Origin: Clostridia bacterium
Lineage (GTDB): Bacteria > Bacillota > Clostridia > Christensenellales > UBA1242
Reading direction: 5' to 3'
DNA length: 41,758 nt
Assembly: GCA_017501645.1 (NCBI GenBank)
Contig: JAFVWN010000038.1
Coordinates: forward strand, 1-41,758
Program-made: the position numbers and the translations under genes
The notes under the pieces: model-generated
What the model was told of the DNA's origin: nothing
Databases searched by the model: none
Seen by the model: only the letters and a program-made list of their open reading frames with translations
Shown: one piece after another, positions 1-8,955 of the stretch
Position numbering within the stretch: the first letter of the stretch is position 1
Layout: every line of letters begins with the position of its first letter

Positions 1-1
1 A

Positions 2-703
2 GGACACAATTACCGTTTATCTGGTTCATCATCTCCAAGTTGCGAAAGTGATGGCTATGATGAATACGAATGTAGTAATTGTGGAGATTCATATACTGAG
101 ACAATAGAAGCAACAGGTCACGATTATGATAGTGATTATACGGGGCCAACTTGTGAAGAGGATGGATATTATACTCACACATGTAGTAATTGTGGGGACT
201 CATACGAAACCTCAGGGGCTAGTGCAACTGGACACAGTTACGAATTAGTTGATGAGGGTGGCGGTTCAAACTGTCAAGACCAAGAATGGGAGGAATATGA
301 GTGTTCATATTGTGGTGATTCGTACACAACATGGGGTGGTTATGGCGGTCACGATTATGATAGTGATTATACAGGACCAACTTGTGAAGAGGACGGATAT
401 TATACATATTCTTGTAAATATTGTAGTGAAAGCTATACCGAGCCAGGACGCCCAGCAACTGGACACAACTGGGATTACTTGGATGATGAAACTGAAGAAT
501 GTACTTCTTGTGGTGCAACAAGGTCAACGCACGGATTTATAGCTTCAGGAGGCGAAGATTTAGAAATAGAAATTAAGGGATTTGCTGAAGAAGAAAGTTT
601 TGTGAGTGAAGAAATTGATTTTATTATTAAATCTCAAGAGCAAGTTTTAATCAGTCAAGATGATGACTTAATTGAAGAAATCAAAACTGTTACAGATGAT
701 TAA
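2..703 (+). CDS. Cys/His-repeat protein, 5' end outside window (partial)
   Basis: An open frame runs from base 2 to a TAA at 701-703, giving 233 residues with no start inside the window, so the gene begins upstream. It consists of tandem repeats of about 40 residues. Each has a Cys after Thr (PTCEEDGYY), a C-x2-C pair (CSNCGDSY, CSYCGDSY, CKYCSESY) and a closing Gly-His (TGH). The final C-x2-C is CTSCG at residues 163-166. A highly acidic tail of about 60 residues, rich in Glu and Ile, follows the repeats, with no LPXTG motif or membrane segment at the C-terminus. The repeat type matches the next gene (880-4635) and the common clostridial surface repeat ending in 'ALGH'. The paired Cys could bind metal or form disulfides. 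Function is unknown; an extracellular or surface role is inferred from the downstream paralogue, which has a signal peptide. Confidence 0.75.
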   Translation, partial: GHNYRLSGSSSPSCESDGYDEYECSNCGDSYTETIEATGHDYDSDYTGPTCEEDGYYTHTCSNCGDSYETSGASATGHSYELVDEGGGSNCQDQEWEEYECSYCGDSYTTWGGYGGHDYDSDYTGPTCEEDGYYTYSCKYCSESYTEPGRPATGHNWDYLDDETEECTSCGATRSTHGFIASGGEDLEIEIKGFAEEESFVSEEIDFIIKSQEQVLISQDDDLIEEIKTVTDD

Positions 704-752
704 AATCAGTAAGAAAAACAATAACACATAAACAAAAAAATAGATGTCAAAA

Positions 753-788
753 ACAAGGCTGGCAAAAATGCCGGCCCTGTTTTTTTTA
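753..788 (+). terminator. Rho-independent terminator of the partial Cys/His-repeat gene
   Basis: The stem pairs ACAAGGCTGGCA with TGCCGGCCCTGT around an AAAA loop, with one mismatch and one G-T pair, followed by a run of eight T. It lies 50 bases after the stop codon. Confidence 0.85.
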
Positions 789-841
789 TAAATTAATTTT
801 TACCTAAAAACTGTGTTTTTTTGTTTTTAACCTTAATTTAT

Positions 842-869
842 TTGACATAATGTTACGCATTGCTATACA
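842..869 (+). promoter_or_regulatory. Sigma-A-type promoter with extended -10 for the 1251-residue protein
   Basis: -35 TTGACA (842-847), 16-base spacer, -10 TATACA (864-869) preceded by TGC (extended -10). The predicted RNA start near 876 leaves only a few bases before the ATG at 880. The upstream AACCTTAATT (829-838) resembles motifs before two other surface-protein genes (13303 and 34060). Confidence 0.55.
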
Positions 870-879
870 ATTATAATGT

Positions 880-3800
880 ATGAATAACAAAAGACAAGAA
901 AGGAAGATTTCTGTGATAATAGGCATAATAATGGTGTGCCTATCTTTTCTTGTGTGTGGGGTTATAGTAAATAAAGAAAGGGTACAGTCTCAAAGTGCAT
1001 ACGCCATTGAAGAAGGTGGTTCTGTTTACATAAAAAGTGGAGCTACTTACACAATGGGTGGTGGTTCAATTTCAAATAAATTGGCAAGATTTGGTGGATT
1101 TATTTATGTTGCAGATGGTGGCACATTTATAATGAATGGTGGTACGCTTTCTGGAGGTTCTGCAGAGTTTGGTGGAGCTATTTATGTTGCTAGTGGAGGA
1201 AAAGCTTACCTCAATACAGGAACTATACAAAATTGTAATGCTTCTGGAGGAGGCAATGCTGTCTATGTTGAAGACGGCGGATACCTTGAAATGGGTGAGG
1301 GATTCGTCATAACTAGTAGCGGTACGGATTACACCGAGTCTATTAGAGCTGTTGATGCTACGAATGTAAAAAGACCAGTGTTAGTTACTCCTTATGTGAA
1401 TGGCGTTGAAAAAACAGCAATTAAAACTTTTTCAAATGTTAACCTCGGGGCAATAGGTCTTCCAAGTCAAACAGGTTGTGGTTGGTATCAAGAATCTACA
1501 TATAAAAATAAAGTATCGACAAACACTTTGGTTGGCACATATGCAGAAACAAACGAATTGAAAATATATTTCCCAAGCCATAATTATGGAAACTGGGTTA
1601 CAACAACTGTTGCTACTTGTACAGCAACAGGATTGCAAAATAAGACTTGTACAATATGTAGTGATGTTCAATCTCAAACCCTTCAAATAGACGCTTCAAA
1701 TCACGGCACTTGGGGTACATATACAGGAACAATCACTGCGGCAACTTGTTTAAAAACCGGAACAAAAGGAACATATTGTTCTGGTTGTAAGGTTTTAAAG
1801 TCTACAAGTGAAATTGCTATAGATGGAAGCAATCACGAAAAAACAACAACCCATACCAGCACAATCACTTTTGCAACTTGTATTGCAAAAGGAACAATGG
1901 GTCATTATTATGATTGTTGTAATGCATTGAAGAATACAACTGATATAGCAATTGATGCAAACAATCATACAAAAACAACAACTCATACAGGAACAATCAC
2001 TGCAGCAACTTGTATAGCAACAGGAACAATGGGGCATTATTATGATTGTTGTAATGCATTGAAGAATATAACAGATATAGCAATTGATGCCAACAATCAC
2101 ACAAAGACTACAACTTATAATTCAACAATTACAGCTTCAACCTGTACAGCAACAGGAACAATGGGGACATATTATGATTGTTGTAAAGCATTGAAATCTA
2201 CATCCACAATAGCAAAACAAGCACATGGATATGCAGGAACATACACGGGAACTATTACTGTTGCAACTTGTGTTGCAAAAGGAACAATGGGTACATACTG
2301 TACGAAGTGTGATCAACTTATGAGCACTGCAGATATAGCAATTAATGCAAATAATCATACAAAAACAACAACCCATACCAGCACAATCACTTTGGCAACT
2401 TGTATAGCAAAAGGAACAATGGGTCATTATTATGATTGTTGTAATGCATTGAAGAATACAACAGAAATTGCGATAGATGCTAATAATCATACAAAAACAA
2501 CAACTCATACTGGAACAATCACTGCGGCAACTTGTATAGCAACAGGAACAATGGGTCATTATTATGATTGTTGTAATGCATTGAAGAACACAACAGAAAT
2601 AGCAATAGATGCTAACAATCATACAAAAACAACAACTCATACAGAAACAATAACTGCGGCAACTTGTACAACAAACGGAACAACGGGGCATTATTATGAT
2701 TGTTGTAATGCGTTAAAAACAACTTCTTCAATTAATGCTCTAGGGCACAGTTATGGAAACTGGGCAACTACAACAACTGCAACTTGTTATAGGGCGGAAG
2801 TTCAAACGAGAGTATGTTCAAGAGATAGTTCTCATACGGAAACACAGACGCTAAGTAGGGCGAATCATAATTATAATGACTATATTTCAACAACAAATCC
2901 TACATGTGTGGATCAAGGTTATGACAAGTATGAATGTCAGTGGTGTACGAATTATATTTACAAAAATTACACTGCAGCGACAGGACATAACTGGCAAACA
3001 ACATCATACAATACAGGTGTAAATTGTGTAACACAAGGAAGCACAAATCAAACATGTTCGAGATGTAGTAGTACGCAAACTATTGCGGGTGGAGGATATT
3101 ATGGTCCTCATTCATACACAAGTTCAGTGACAAAAGCCGCAACTTGTAAAGCAGAAGGGGTTAGAAGTTACTCTTGTGCAAATAGTTCTTCACACGATTA
3201 TACTGAATCAATTGCGGTTAACAGTTCAAATCACGAAGAGTCTGCAACAACGAGTTATGGTAATGGATATACAAGTTGTACGACAACAGGATTTATTAAA
3301 AATTATTATCCTTGTTGTGATGCACTTATAAGTAATACAAGTTATTCTTCACACGCACAAGGAACATATTTTACAAATGATGCTACTTGTACTTATAAGG
3401 GATATGATAAATATTATTGTTCAAGAAAAGGAAACGGTTGTACAGGTCAAGTTTCAGTTGCGAGGTCATCATACGATACAGGATATCACTACCAATCATT
3501 AGGTGGTGCTGCTTGGGATACTTACACAAGTGTTATAACAGCAGCGACATGTACAGCAACAGGATCTTCTGGAACATATTGCTCTGGGTGTGGTGCTAGA
3601 ATTTCAACATCAACTATACCGATAGATAGTACTAATCACAGCTGGGGAAGTTGGTCAACAACAACAACCGCGACTTGCCAAAGGGCAGAAGTTCAAACGA
3701 GAGTATGTTCAAGAAGCAGTTCACATACGGAAACACAGACGCTAAGTAAGGCGAGTCATAATTATAATGACTATGTTTCAACAACGGCTGCAACATGTTC

Positions 3801-4635
3801 ATCGCAAGGTTATGATAAATATGAATGTCAATGGTGTACAGATTATGTTTACAAAAATTATACAGCAATAAACAGTTCAAACCATTCGGATATATCAAGA
3901 TCGGAAGGTTTGTTGTCAAGTTGTGTAATTACTGGATATATTCAAGAATATTGTTATGGGTGTAACAAAACAGTAAGTACTAGTAGTTATTCGGAACACA
4001 GTTTTGGAGATTATTATGTAACCAAGGAAGCAACATGTGTAGAAAAAGGAACTAAAAGGGCTGATTGTACGAGAAGTGCATGTACTAGCTATAGAACATC
4101 TCAGTTAGCTGTAAACTCAGGCAACCATGTAAATACAACCACACAGTCAGGGCTTACAACTGATTGTACAACTACAGGATATTTAAAAAATGTTTGTACA
4201 GATTGTGACACAATACTTAGTTCTTATTCATATTCAAGTCACAGTTATGGTTATTGGAAAACAACAACAGCCGCAACTTGTACAACAACAGGAACAAAAC
4301 GATATTATTGTAATAGAACGGGTTGTTCAAGTTATAATTCAACACAAACTATTGCGGCATTAGGGCATAATTATACAATTTCTGTATCGGCTGCAAAGCA
4401 TAAGTGTTCTCGTTGTTCAACAACTGCAGTACATATGTTAGTCATAGATGAACTTGGTAGATCTGTGTGTTCATTGTGCGGATATACTACTGCAATAAAT
4501 TTCGCACCTACAGGCAATTGTGTTTGTAAAGAATTTGAGTGTGATAATACGATTTATTATCCAGAAACAACAATATTCATAAAAAAAGAAACAGCGTTTT
4601 TAAATGATGAGGATGGTGTAATAAAAATAGAATAA
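880..4635 (+). CDS. Secreted Cys/His tandem-repeat surface protein
   Basis: 1251 residues. A basic N-terminus (KRQERK) and hydrophobic segment (about 10-30) form a signal peptide or anchor, with possible cleavage after AYA (42). Residues about 45-145 are Gly-rich repeats of the GGTLSGGSAEFGGAIYV type, like right-handed beta-helix adhesins. Residues about 234-1163 hold some 22 tandem units of 38-50 residues with the pattern ATC-x3-G-x(4-6)-C-x2-C-x(10-14)-H; in many units the C-x2-C has become YDCC. A Cys-rich segment and acidic tail end the protein; no LPXTG is seen. Neighbouring repeat blocks are nearly identical at DNA level (for example 1970-2100 and 2480-2650), and a three-unit block near 2740-2995 recurs near 3640-3880, so the gene grew by duplication. 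It is a paralogue of the gene ending at 703. There is no Shine-Dalgarno before ATG 880; GTG 913 has AGGAAG upstream but would lose the basic n-region. A surface or adhesive role is inferred; the repeats may bind metal or form disulfides. Confidence 0.8.
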   Translation: MNNKRQERKISVIIGIIMVCLSFLVCGVIVNKERVQSQSAYAIEEGGSVYIKSGATYTMGGGSISNKLARFGGFIYVADGGTFIMNGGTLSGGSAEFGGAIYVASGGKAYLNTGTIQNCNASGGGNAVYVEDGGYLEMGEGFVITSSGTDYTESIRAVDATNVKRPVLVTPYVNGVEKTAIKTFSNVNLGAIGLPSQTGCGWYQESTYKNKVSTNTLVGTYAETNELKIYFPSHNYGNWVTTTVATCTATGLQNKTCTICSDVQSQTLQIDASNHGTWGTYTGTITAATCLKTGTKGTYCSGCKVLKSTSEIAIDGSNHEKTTTHTSTITFATCIAKGTMGHYYDCCNALKNTTDIAIDANNHTKTTTHTGTITAATCIATGTMGHYYDCCNALKNITDIAIDANNHTKTTTYNSTITASTCTATGTMGTYYDCCKALKSTSTIAKQAHGYAGTYTGTITVATCVAKGTMGTYCTKCDQLMSTADIAINANNHTKTTTHTSTITLATCIAKGTMGHYYDCCNALKNTTEIAIDANNHTKTTTHTGTITAATCIATGTMGHYYDCCNALKNTTEIAIDANNHTKTTTHTETITAATCTTNGTTGHYYDCCNALKTTSSINALGHSYGNWATTTTATCYRAEVQTRVCSRDSSHTETQTLSRANHNYNDYISTTNPTCVDQGYDKYECQWCTNYIYKNYTAATGHNWQTTSYNTGVNCVTQGSTNQTCSRCSSTQTIAGGGYYGPHSYTSSVTKAATCKAEGVRSYSCANSSSHDYTESIAVNSSNHEESATTSYGNGYTSCTTTGFIKNYYPCCDALISNTSYSSHAQGTYFTNDATCTYKGYDKYYCSRKGNGCTGQVSVARSSYDTGYHYQSLGGAAWDTYTSVITAATCTATGSSGTYCSGCGARISTSTIPIDSTNHSWGSWSTTTTATCQRAEVQTRVCSRSSSHTETQTLSKASHNYNDYVSTTAATCSSQGYDKYECQWCTDYVYKNYTAINSSNHSDISRSEGLLSSCVITGYIQEYCYGCNKTVSTSSYSEHSFGDYYVTKEATCVEKGTKRADCTRSACTSYRTSQLAVNSGNHVNTTTQSGLTTDCTTTGYLKNVCTDCDTILSSYSYSSHSYGYWKTTTAATCTTTGTKRYYCNRTGCSSYNSTQTIAALGHNYTISVSAAKHKCSRCSTTAVHMLVIDELGRSVCSLCGYTTAINFAPTGNCVCKEFECDNTIYYPETTIFIKKETAFLNDEDGVIKIE
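1579..4368 (+). repeat. About 22 intragenic tandem repeats (~126 bp each) encoding Cys/His units
   Basis: Units of roughly 115-150 bp encode the ATC...C-x2-C...NH or GH motif. The units between about 1830 and 2730 are the most alike; later units diverge. The array would be prone to recombination and copy-number change. Short-read assemblies often collapse such arrays. Confidence 0.8.
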
Positions 4636-4638
4636 TGT

Positions 4639-4670
4639 AAAAGAACCATATTTTATGGTTCTTTTCTTTT
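4639..4670 (+). terminator. Rho-independent terminator
   Basis: Perfect 12-bp stem AAAAGAACCATA / TATGGTTCTTTT with a TTT loop, then TCTTTT, starting 4 bases after the stop of the repeat protein. Confidence 0.9.
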
Positions 4671-4705
4671 GCGACATAAAAAGTTTGAGAAATTTTAGAT
4701 AATGA

Positions 4706-4734
4706 TTGATTTTGCTTTTGCTGTGGTGTATAAT
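4706..4734 (+). promoter_or_regulatory. Sigma-A-type promoter of ppdK
   Basis: -35 TTGATT (4706-4711), 17-base spacer, -10 TATAAT (4729-4734), about 40 bases before the gene. Confidence 0.7.
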
Positions 4735-4782
4735 TGAAATTGTGTTAAACAATATATAAAACATAAGGAGAAAATGCATTTT

Positions 4783-7413
4783 ATGACTAAGAAATTTGTT
4801 TACAAGTTTGCCGAAGGTAAAGCTGATATGCGTGAACTTCTTGGTGGTAAGGGTGCTAACCTTGCAGAAATGACTAACATTGGTCTTCCTGTTCCTCAAG
4901 GTTTCACTGTAACAACAGAAGCATGTATTAAGTATTATGATGATGGCAGAAAAATCGACGAATCTATCCAAAAGGAAATTTTCACAAATCTTGCAGACCT
5001 TGAAAAGTTAACTGGCAAGGGCTTTGGTGACAAAAAGAACCCATTGCTTGTTTCAGTTCGTTCAGGTGCTAGAGCTTCTATGCCTGGTATGATGGATACT
5101 ATTTTGAACCTTGGTTTAAATAGTGAAACAGTTGAAGGTTTAGCTGCTCTTACTGGTAACCCAAGATTTGCTTATGACAGCTACAGAAGATTTATTCAAA
5201 TGTTTGCTGATGTAGTTATGGAAGTTCCAAAGCCATTATTCGAAGCAATTCTTGATGAAGAAAAAGAAAAGAAAGGTGTAACTCTTGACACTGACCTTGA
5301 TGCTGATGATATGAAGGAAATTGTTAAGAAGTTCAAAGCTCTTTATAAGAAAGAAAAGGGCGAGGATTTCCCTGAAGATGTTAAAACTCAACTTATTCTT
5401 GCAGTTGAAGCTGTATTTAGAAGCTGGGAAAACCCAAGAGCTATCGTATACCGCAGAATGAACGATATCCCATCAAGCTGGGGTACTGCAGTTAATGTTC
5501 AATCAATGGTATTTGGTAACGCTGGTGAAGATTCTGGTACAGGTGTTGCATTCACTCGTAACCCTGCTACTGGTGAAAATGTTCTTTATGGTGAATACCT
5601 AATGAACGCACAAGGTGAGGATGTCGTTGCTGGTATCCGTACACCAAGCCCAATTGCTGAACTTAAAAAGCAAAACAAGGCTGTTTATGAGCAATTCGAA
5701 AAGATTTCTCAAACTCTTGAGAATCACTACAAAGATATGCAAGATATGGAATTCACTATCGAGCATGGTAAGCTTTATATGCTTCAAACTCGTAACGGTA
5801 AGAGAACTGCTAAAGCTGCTCTTAAGATTGCGGTTGATATGGTTAAAGCTGGTATGTGGACTGAACAAGAAGCTCTTCTTAAGATTGAGCCAAAACAACT
5901 TGACAGTCTTCTTCACCCAACATTTGAAGCTGCTGCATTAAAGAAAGCTACTCCTGTTGCTCAAGGTTTACCTGCATCTCCAGGTGCTGCAACTGGTAAA
6001 GTTTGCTTCACTAGTGCTGAAGCTATTGAAAGAGCTAACAACGGCGAAAAAGTTGTTCTTGTTAGACTTGAAACTTCTCCAGAAGATATCGAAGGTATGG
6101 AAAAGAGCCAAGGTATCTTAACAGTTCGTGGTGGTATGACATCTCACGCAGCCGTAGTTGCTCGTGGTATGGGTACTTGTTGCGTTTCTGGTTGTTCTGC
6201 AATTGCTGTAGATGAAGAAACTAAGACAATGACTGTTGCTGGTAAGACATACACTGCTAACGATTACATCTCAATTGATGGTGTAACTGGTAATGTTTAT
6301 GGCGAGCAAATCGCTACAGTTCCAGCTTCACTTTCTGGTGACTTTGGAAAGATTATGGCTTGGGCTGATAAGTATCGTGCTTTAAGCGTTAGAACAAACG
6401 CTGATAACCCAAGAGATGCTAGACAAGCTTACGAATTTGGTGCTGAAGGTGTTGGTTTGTGTAGAACTGAGCATATGTTCTTCGAAGCAGACAGAATTAA
6501 AGCCGTTCGTGAAATGATTGTTTCTAAATCTGTAGAGGAAAGAAAGAAAGCTCTTGCTAAGATTCTTCCAATGCAAAGAAAAGATTTCGAAGGCATCTAC
6601 AAAGAAATGAAGGGTAACCCTGTAACAGTTCGTCTTCTTGACCCACCTCTACACGAGTTCCTTCCACACACAGATGTTGAAATCGCTGAACTTGCAAAAG
6701 AAATGGGCTTAACATTCGAAGACCTTAAGGCAACTGTTGAATCTCTTCACGAGTTCAACCCAATGCTTGGTCACAGAGGTTGTCGTCTTTGCGTTACATA
6801 TCCTGAAATTGCAGAGATGCAAACTCGTGCTATTATGGAAGCTGCTGTTGCTGTTAAGAAAGAAAATGGCTACAACATTGTTCCAGAAATTATGGTTCCA
6901 CTTGTTGGCGAAAAGAACGAACTTGACTATGTAAGAGACTTCATTGTTAAAACTGCTGATGCTGTTATCGCTGAATCAGGCATTGAAATGACTTACAAAG
7001 TTGGTACAATGATTGAAATCCCAAGAGCTGCTCTAACTGCAGACAAGATTGCTGAAACTGCAGAATTCTTCAGCTTTGGTACAAATGACCTTACTCAAAT
7101 GACTTATGGCTTCAGCCGTGATGATGCTGGTAAGTTCTTAAAAGATTACTATGCTAAGAAAATCTTTGAACAAGACCCATTCGCAAGAATTGACGAAAAT
7201 GGTGTTGGTAAACTTGTTGCTATGGCTTCTAAACTTGGAAGAGAAACAAGAAAAGACCTTAAGCTTGGTATCTGTGGTGAGCACGGTGGTGACCCTGCAA
7301 CAATCGAGTTCTGTCATAATGTTGGTTTAACTTATGTTTCATGTTCTCCATTTAGAGTTCCTATTGCTCGCTTAGCTGCTGCTCAAGCAAACATTAAGAA
7401 CCCTCGTTCTTAG
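4783..7413 (+). CDS. ppdK: Pyruvate, phosphate dikinase
   Basis: 876 residues, the usual family length. PPDK interconverts pyruvate, ATP and phosphate with phosphoenolpyruvate, AMP and pyrophosphate in the cytosol, and in anaerobes often runs toward pyruvate in pyrophosphate-based glycolysis. Visible are the N-terminal nucleotide-binding start (LLGGKGANLAEM), the swivelling phosphohistidine domain (GGMTSHAAVVARG) and the C-terminal PEP/pyruvate barrel with GICGEHGGDP. Using ATG 4783, the catalytic His is residue 455 and the active-site Cys residue 831, the same numbers as in the Clostridium symbiosum enzyme. I therefore prefer this start to ATG 4774, which lies only 3 bases after AAGGAG. Codon use (GGT, AAC, CTT, GTT, CGT) is stronger and more uniform than in its neighbours, suggesting high expression. 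The gene is monocistronic, with its own promoter and terminator. Confidence 0.97.
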   Translation: MTKKFVYKFAEGKADMRELLGGKGANLAEMTNIGLPVPQGFTVTTEACIKYYDDGRKIDESIQKEIFTNLADLEKLTGKGFGDKKNPLLVSVRSGARASMPGMMDTILNLGLNSETVEGLAALTGNPRFAYDSYRRFIQMFADVVMEVPKPLFEAILDEEKEKKGVTLDTDLDADDMKEIVKKFKALYKKEKGEDFPEDVKTQLILAVEAVFRSWENPRAIVYRRMNDIPSSWGTAVNVQSMVFGNAGEDSGTGVAFTRNPATGENVLYGEYLMNAQGEDVVAGIRTPSPIAELKKQNKAVYEQFEKISQTLENHYKDMQDMEFTIEHGKLYMLQTRNGKRTAKAALKIAVDMVKAGMWTEQEALLKIEPKQLDSLLHPTFEAAALKKATPVAQGLPASPGAATGKVCFTSAEAIERANNGEKVVLVRLETSPEDIEGMEKSQGILTVRGGMTSHAAVVARGMGTCCVSGCSAIAVDEETKTMTVAGKTYTANDYISIDGVTGNVYGEQIATVPASLSGDFGKIMAWADKYRALSVRTNADNPRDARQAYEFGAEGVGLCRTEHMFFEADRIKAVREMIVSKSVEERKKALAKILPMQRKDFEGIYKEMKGNPVTVRLLDPPLHEFLPHTDVEIAELAKEMGLTFEDLKATVESLHEFNPMLGHRGCRLCVTYPEIAEMQTRAIMEAAVAVKKENGYNIVPEIMVPLVGEKNELDYVRDFIVKTADAVIAESGIEMTYKVGTMIEIPRAALTADKIAETAEFFSFGTNDLTQMTYGFSRDDAGKFLKDYYAKKIFEQDPFARIDENGVGKLVAMASKLGRETRKDLKLGICGEHGGDPATIEFCHNVGLTYVSCSPFRVPIARLAAAQANIKNPRS

Positions 7414-7427
7414 TTTAATAAAATTTA

Positions 7428-7458
7428 GAAAGTCGAGATTTCTCGGCTTTCTTTTTTT
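7428..7458 (+). terminator. Rho-independent terminator of ppdK
   Basis: Stem GAAAGTCGAGA / TCTCGGCTTTC with a TT loop and one G-T pair, followed by TTTTTTT, 14 bases after the stop. Confidence 0.9.
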
Positions 7459-7471
7459 ATGAAAAAAACTA

Positions 7472-7600
7472 AATTGGCTTTGTTAAAAAAGCTAAATAAC
7501 TTTAAGTTTGTTTAGATTAGCCTTGTAAAAAAAACTAAATAACTTTAAGTTTGTTTAAATTGGCTTTGTAAAAAAAACAAATAACTTTAAGTTTTGTTTG
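7472..7600 (+). repeat. Three tandem ~43-bp direct repeats, intergenic
   Basis: Units start at about 7472, 7515 and 7558. Each contains a variant of TTGGCTTTGTAAAAA followed by AAATAACTTTAAGTTTGTTT. They differ by a few substitutions and small indels. Together with the AT-rich stretch to 7741 this makes a gene-free interval of about 340 bp after ppdK. No coding frame is supported. Confidence 0.8.
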
Positions 7601-7741
7601 GGCTGAAAAATTTTTCTTATTCATAATCAAAAATAAATTAAAATTTTTTAACACACAAAAAGGTGGTGGGGGATTTTGAAAAATTTATAAATTTCAACAA
7701 AAAGTAATTACAAATATATTACAAAAAGTATTAAAAATTAG

Positions 7742-7770
7742 TTGACATAATAACTTATATTTTGTATCAT
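7742..7770 (+). promoter_or_regulatory. Sigma-A-type promoter of the ribbon-helix-helix gene
   Basis: -35 TTGACA (7742-7747), 17-base spacer, -10 TATCAT (7765-7770). Confidence 0.75.
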
Positions 7771-7800
7771 AGTTGTAATAATAATACGAGGTGAAAATAT

Positions 7801-7971
7801 ATGGCAAAATTTAAAATTGATAAAAATAAAGTAAACGCAAAAACTATTAACAGAACTATAAGAATTAAGCAAGAAACTTTTGATAAGCTAATGGAACTTA
7901 GCAATGGTAATGAAATTTCATTCAATAAAGTTGTTAATGAATGTATTGAGTATGCATTAAGTCATATGTAA
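7801..7971 (+). CDS. Small ribbon-helix-helix DNA-binding protein
   Basis: 56 residues, starting at ATG 7801 behind a GAGGTG ribosome site with 7-base spacing. The strand-helix-helix pattern of the Arc/MetJ/CopG fold is readable. The segment INRTIRIKQETFDKLMEL forms the beta strand and first helix, and ISFNKVVNECIEYALSH forms the turn and second helix; the 'SFNKVV' turn is typical of the family. Such proteins dimerise, insert the paired strands in the DNA major groove and often act as autorepressors or antitoxins. No toxin-like gene is adjacent: the next gene, 82 bases downstream without an intervening terminator, is a flavin-binding oxidase-like protein that it may be co-transcribed with. 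The target is unknown; autoregulation is inference. Confidence 0.8.
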   Translation: MAKFKIDKNKVNAKTINRTIRIKQETFDKLMELSNGNEISFNKVVNECIEYALSHM

Positions 7972-8053
7972 TAGTTATATCTGTGAGTAATAAAGCTAAA
8001 AACTAAGTGTTGTTAACTTGATGCTTTTTTGGTATGTTTGATAGGAGAAAAAT

Positions 8054-8449
8054 ATGGTAAATCCAGATAATAAAACAAGCATTTTAGATGAAGTAAAGCT
8101 TTCTCAGTATGTAAGTTTGATTGAAAACAACCCTTGTCATATTGCTACTGTTAGCAAAAATAACACGCCCAATTTGTCTGTTGCAACGGATATAAAGGTC
8201 TTAGATGATACAACAATTCTAATTTCTAACAATGAAATGATTCATACGCCAGATAATGTAATGGCAAATGGAAATGTAGTATTAACATCTTTTAATGATA
8301 AATGGGCTGGATTAAGGTTGACAGGTAAAGCGAATTATTATACTAGTGGGCATTATTTTGATGTTTGTAATGAGTTTTTTAATAATGAAACAGCAACTCC
8401 AAAAGGTGTTATAATAATACATATAATAAAGGTAGAAGGGATTGCATAA
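8054..8449 (+). CDS. Pyridoxamine 5'-phosphate oxidase-like FMN-binding protein
   Basis: 131 residues with ATG behind GGAG at good spacing. The sequence follows the small split-barrel flavoprotein pattern: an N-terminal helix (LSQYVSLIENNP), CHIATVSKNNTPNLSVATDI as the first barrel strands and the flavin-contacting turn, ISNNEMIHTPDNV, then VVLTSFNDKWAGLRLTGKA. It belongs to the broad PNPOx-like group, whose members bind FMN, F420 or haem; it need not be a vitamin B6 enzyme. Substrate is not predictable. The upstream ribbon-helix-helix gene is close and in the same direction with no terminator between, so a shared transcript is likely. Confidence 0.75.
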   Translation: MVNPDNKTSILDEVKLSQYVSLIENNPCHIATVSKNNTPNLSVATDIKVLDDTTILISNNEMIHTPDNVMANGNVVLTSFNDKWAGLRLTGKANYYTSGHYFDVCNEFFNNETATPKGVIIIHIIKVEGIA

Positions 8450-8453
8450 TATG

Positions 8454-8491
8454 AATACACATCATTTTTTTGATGTGTATTTTGTTTTTTT
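8454..8491 (+). terminator. Rho-independent terminator
   Basis: Stem AATACACATCA / TGATGTGTATT with a T-rich loop, then TTGTTTTTTT, directly after the PNPOx-like gene. Confidence 0.9.
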
Positions 8492-8955
8492 ATAATATAC
8501 GAATATTCAAATTTTTAGTGTAGCGCTATTGTTTTTGTAAATGAGGTTTCAATTATATTTTGTAAGTTTTTTGTTTATAAAGATAGTGATTTTATAATAA
8601 AAATTTTAAACAAAAAAATGTATAAAGTTATTGACATTTTAATGCTGTTTTTGTAATAAAACTGTTTAAAATTTAAAATAAAAAAACAGTTATGACCGTA
8701 ATTTTTTGGTTTGGCAAAGAAAAATATTAAAATTTTCAAAAAAATATTGAAAGAAAAAAAAGACATTTTTGAAAGTTTGTCGAATATATCTATTGTATAT
8801 GCAATAGTCTTATTGAAAATTATACATTTTAACAATTTTTTGTTAATACTTAAATGAGGTCTAAAACTGTTGTTTTACACTTGATTTAAGTACCATAAAT
8901 TTTCATTATGCATTTACATTTGAAATATTTCAATGTTTTTAAAGGGAATATAGCT
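8492..8955 (+). other. Gene-free AT-rich interval upstream of dnaG
   Basis: About 460 bp of very AT-rich sequence. An 86-codon minus-strand frame here is low-complexity, lacks a ribosome site and looks spurious. TTGATT (8881-8886) followed 17 bases later by CATTAT (8904-8909) is a weak promoter candidate for dnaG; it would start RNA after the ATG at 8908. I see no structured RNA. Confidence 0.4.

Noticed and set aside
2137-2691. 184-codon minus-strand Cys-rich frame
   Set aside because: It is the antisense shadow of the tandem repeats of the real plus-strand gene; its periodic Cys come from the repeat period.
8575-8835. 86-codon minus-strand frame before dnaG
   Set aside because: Phe/Ile/Lys-only composition expected from AT-rich noncoding DNA, and no ribosome site or promoter.
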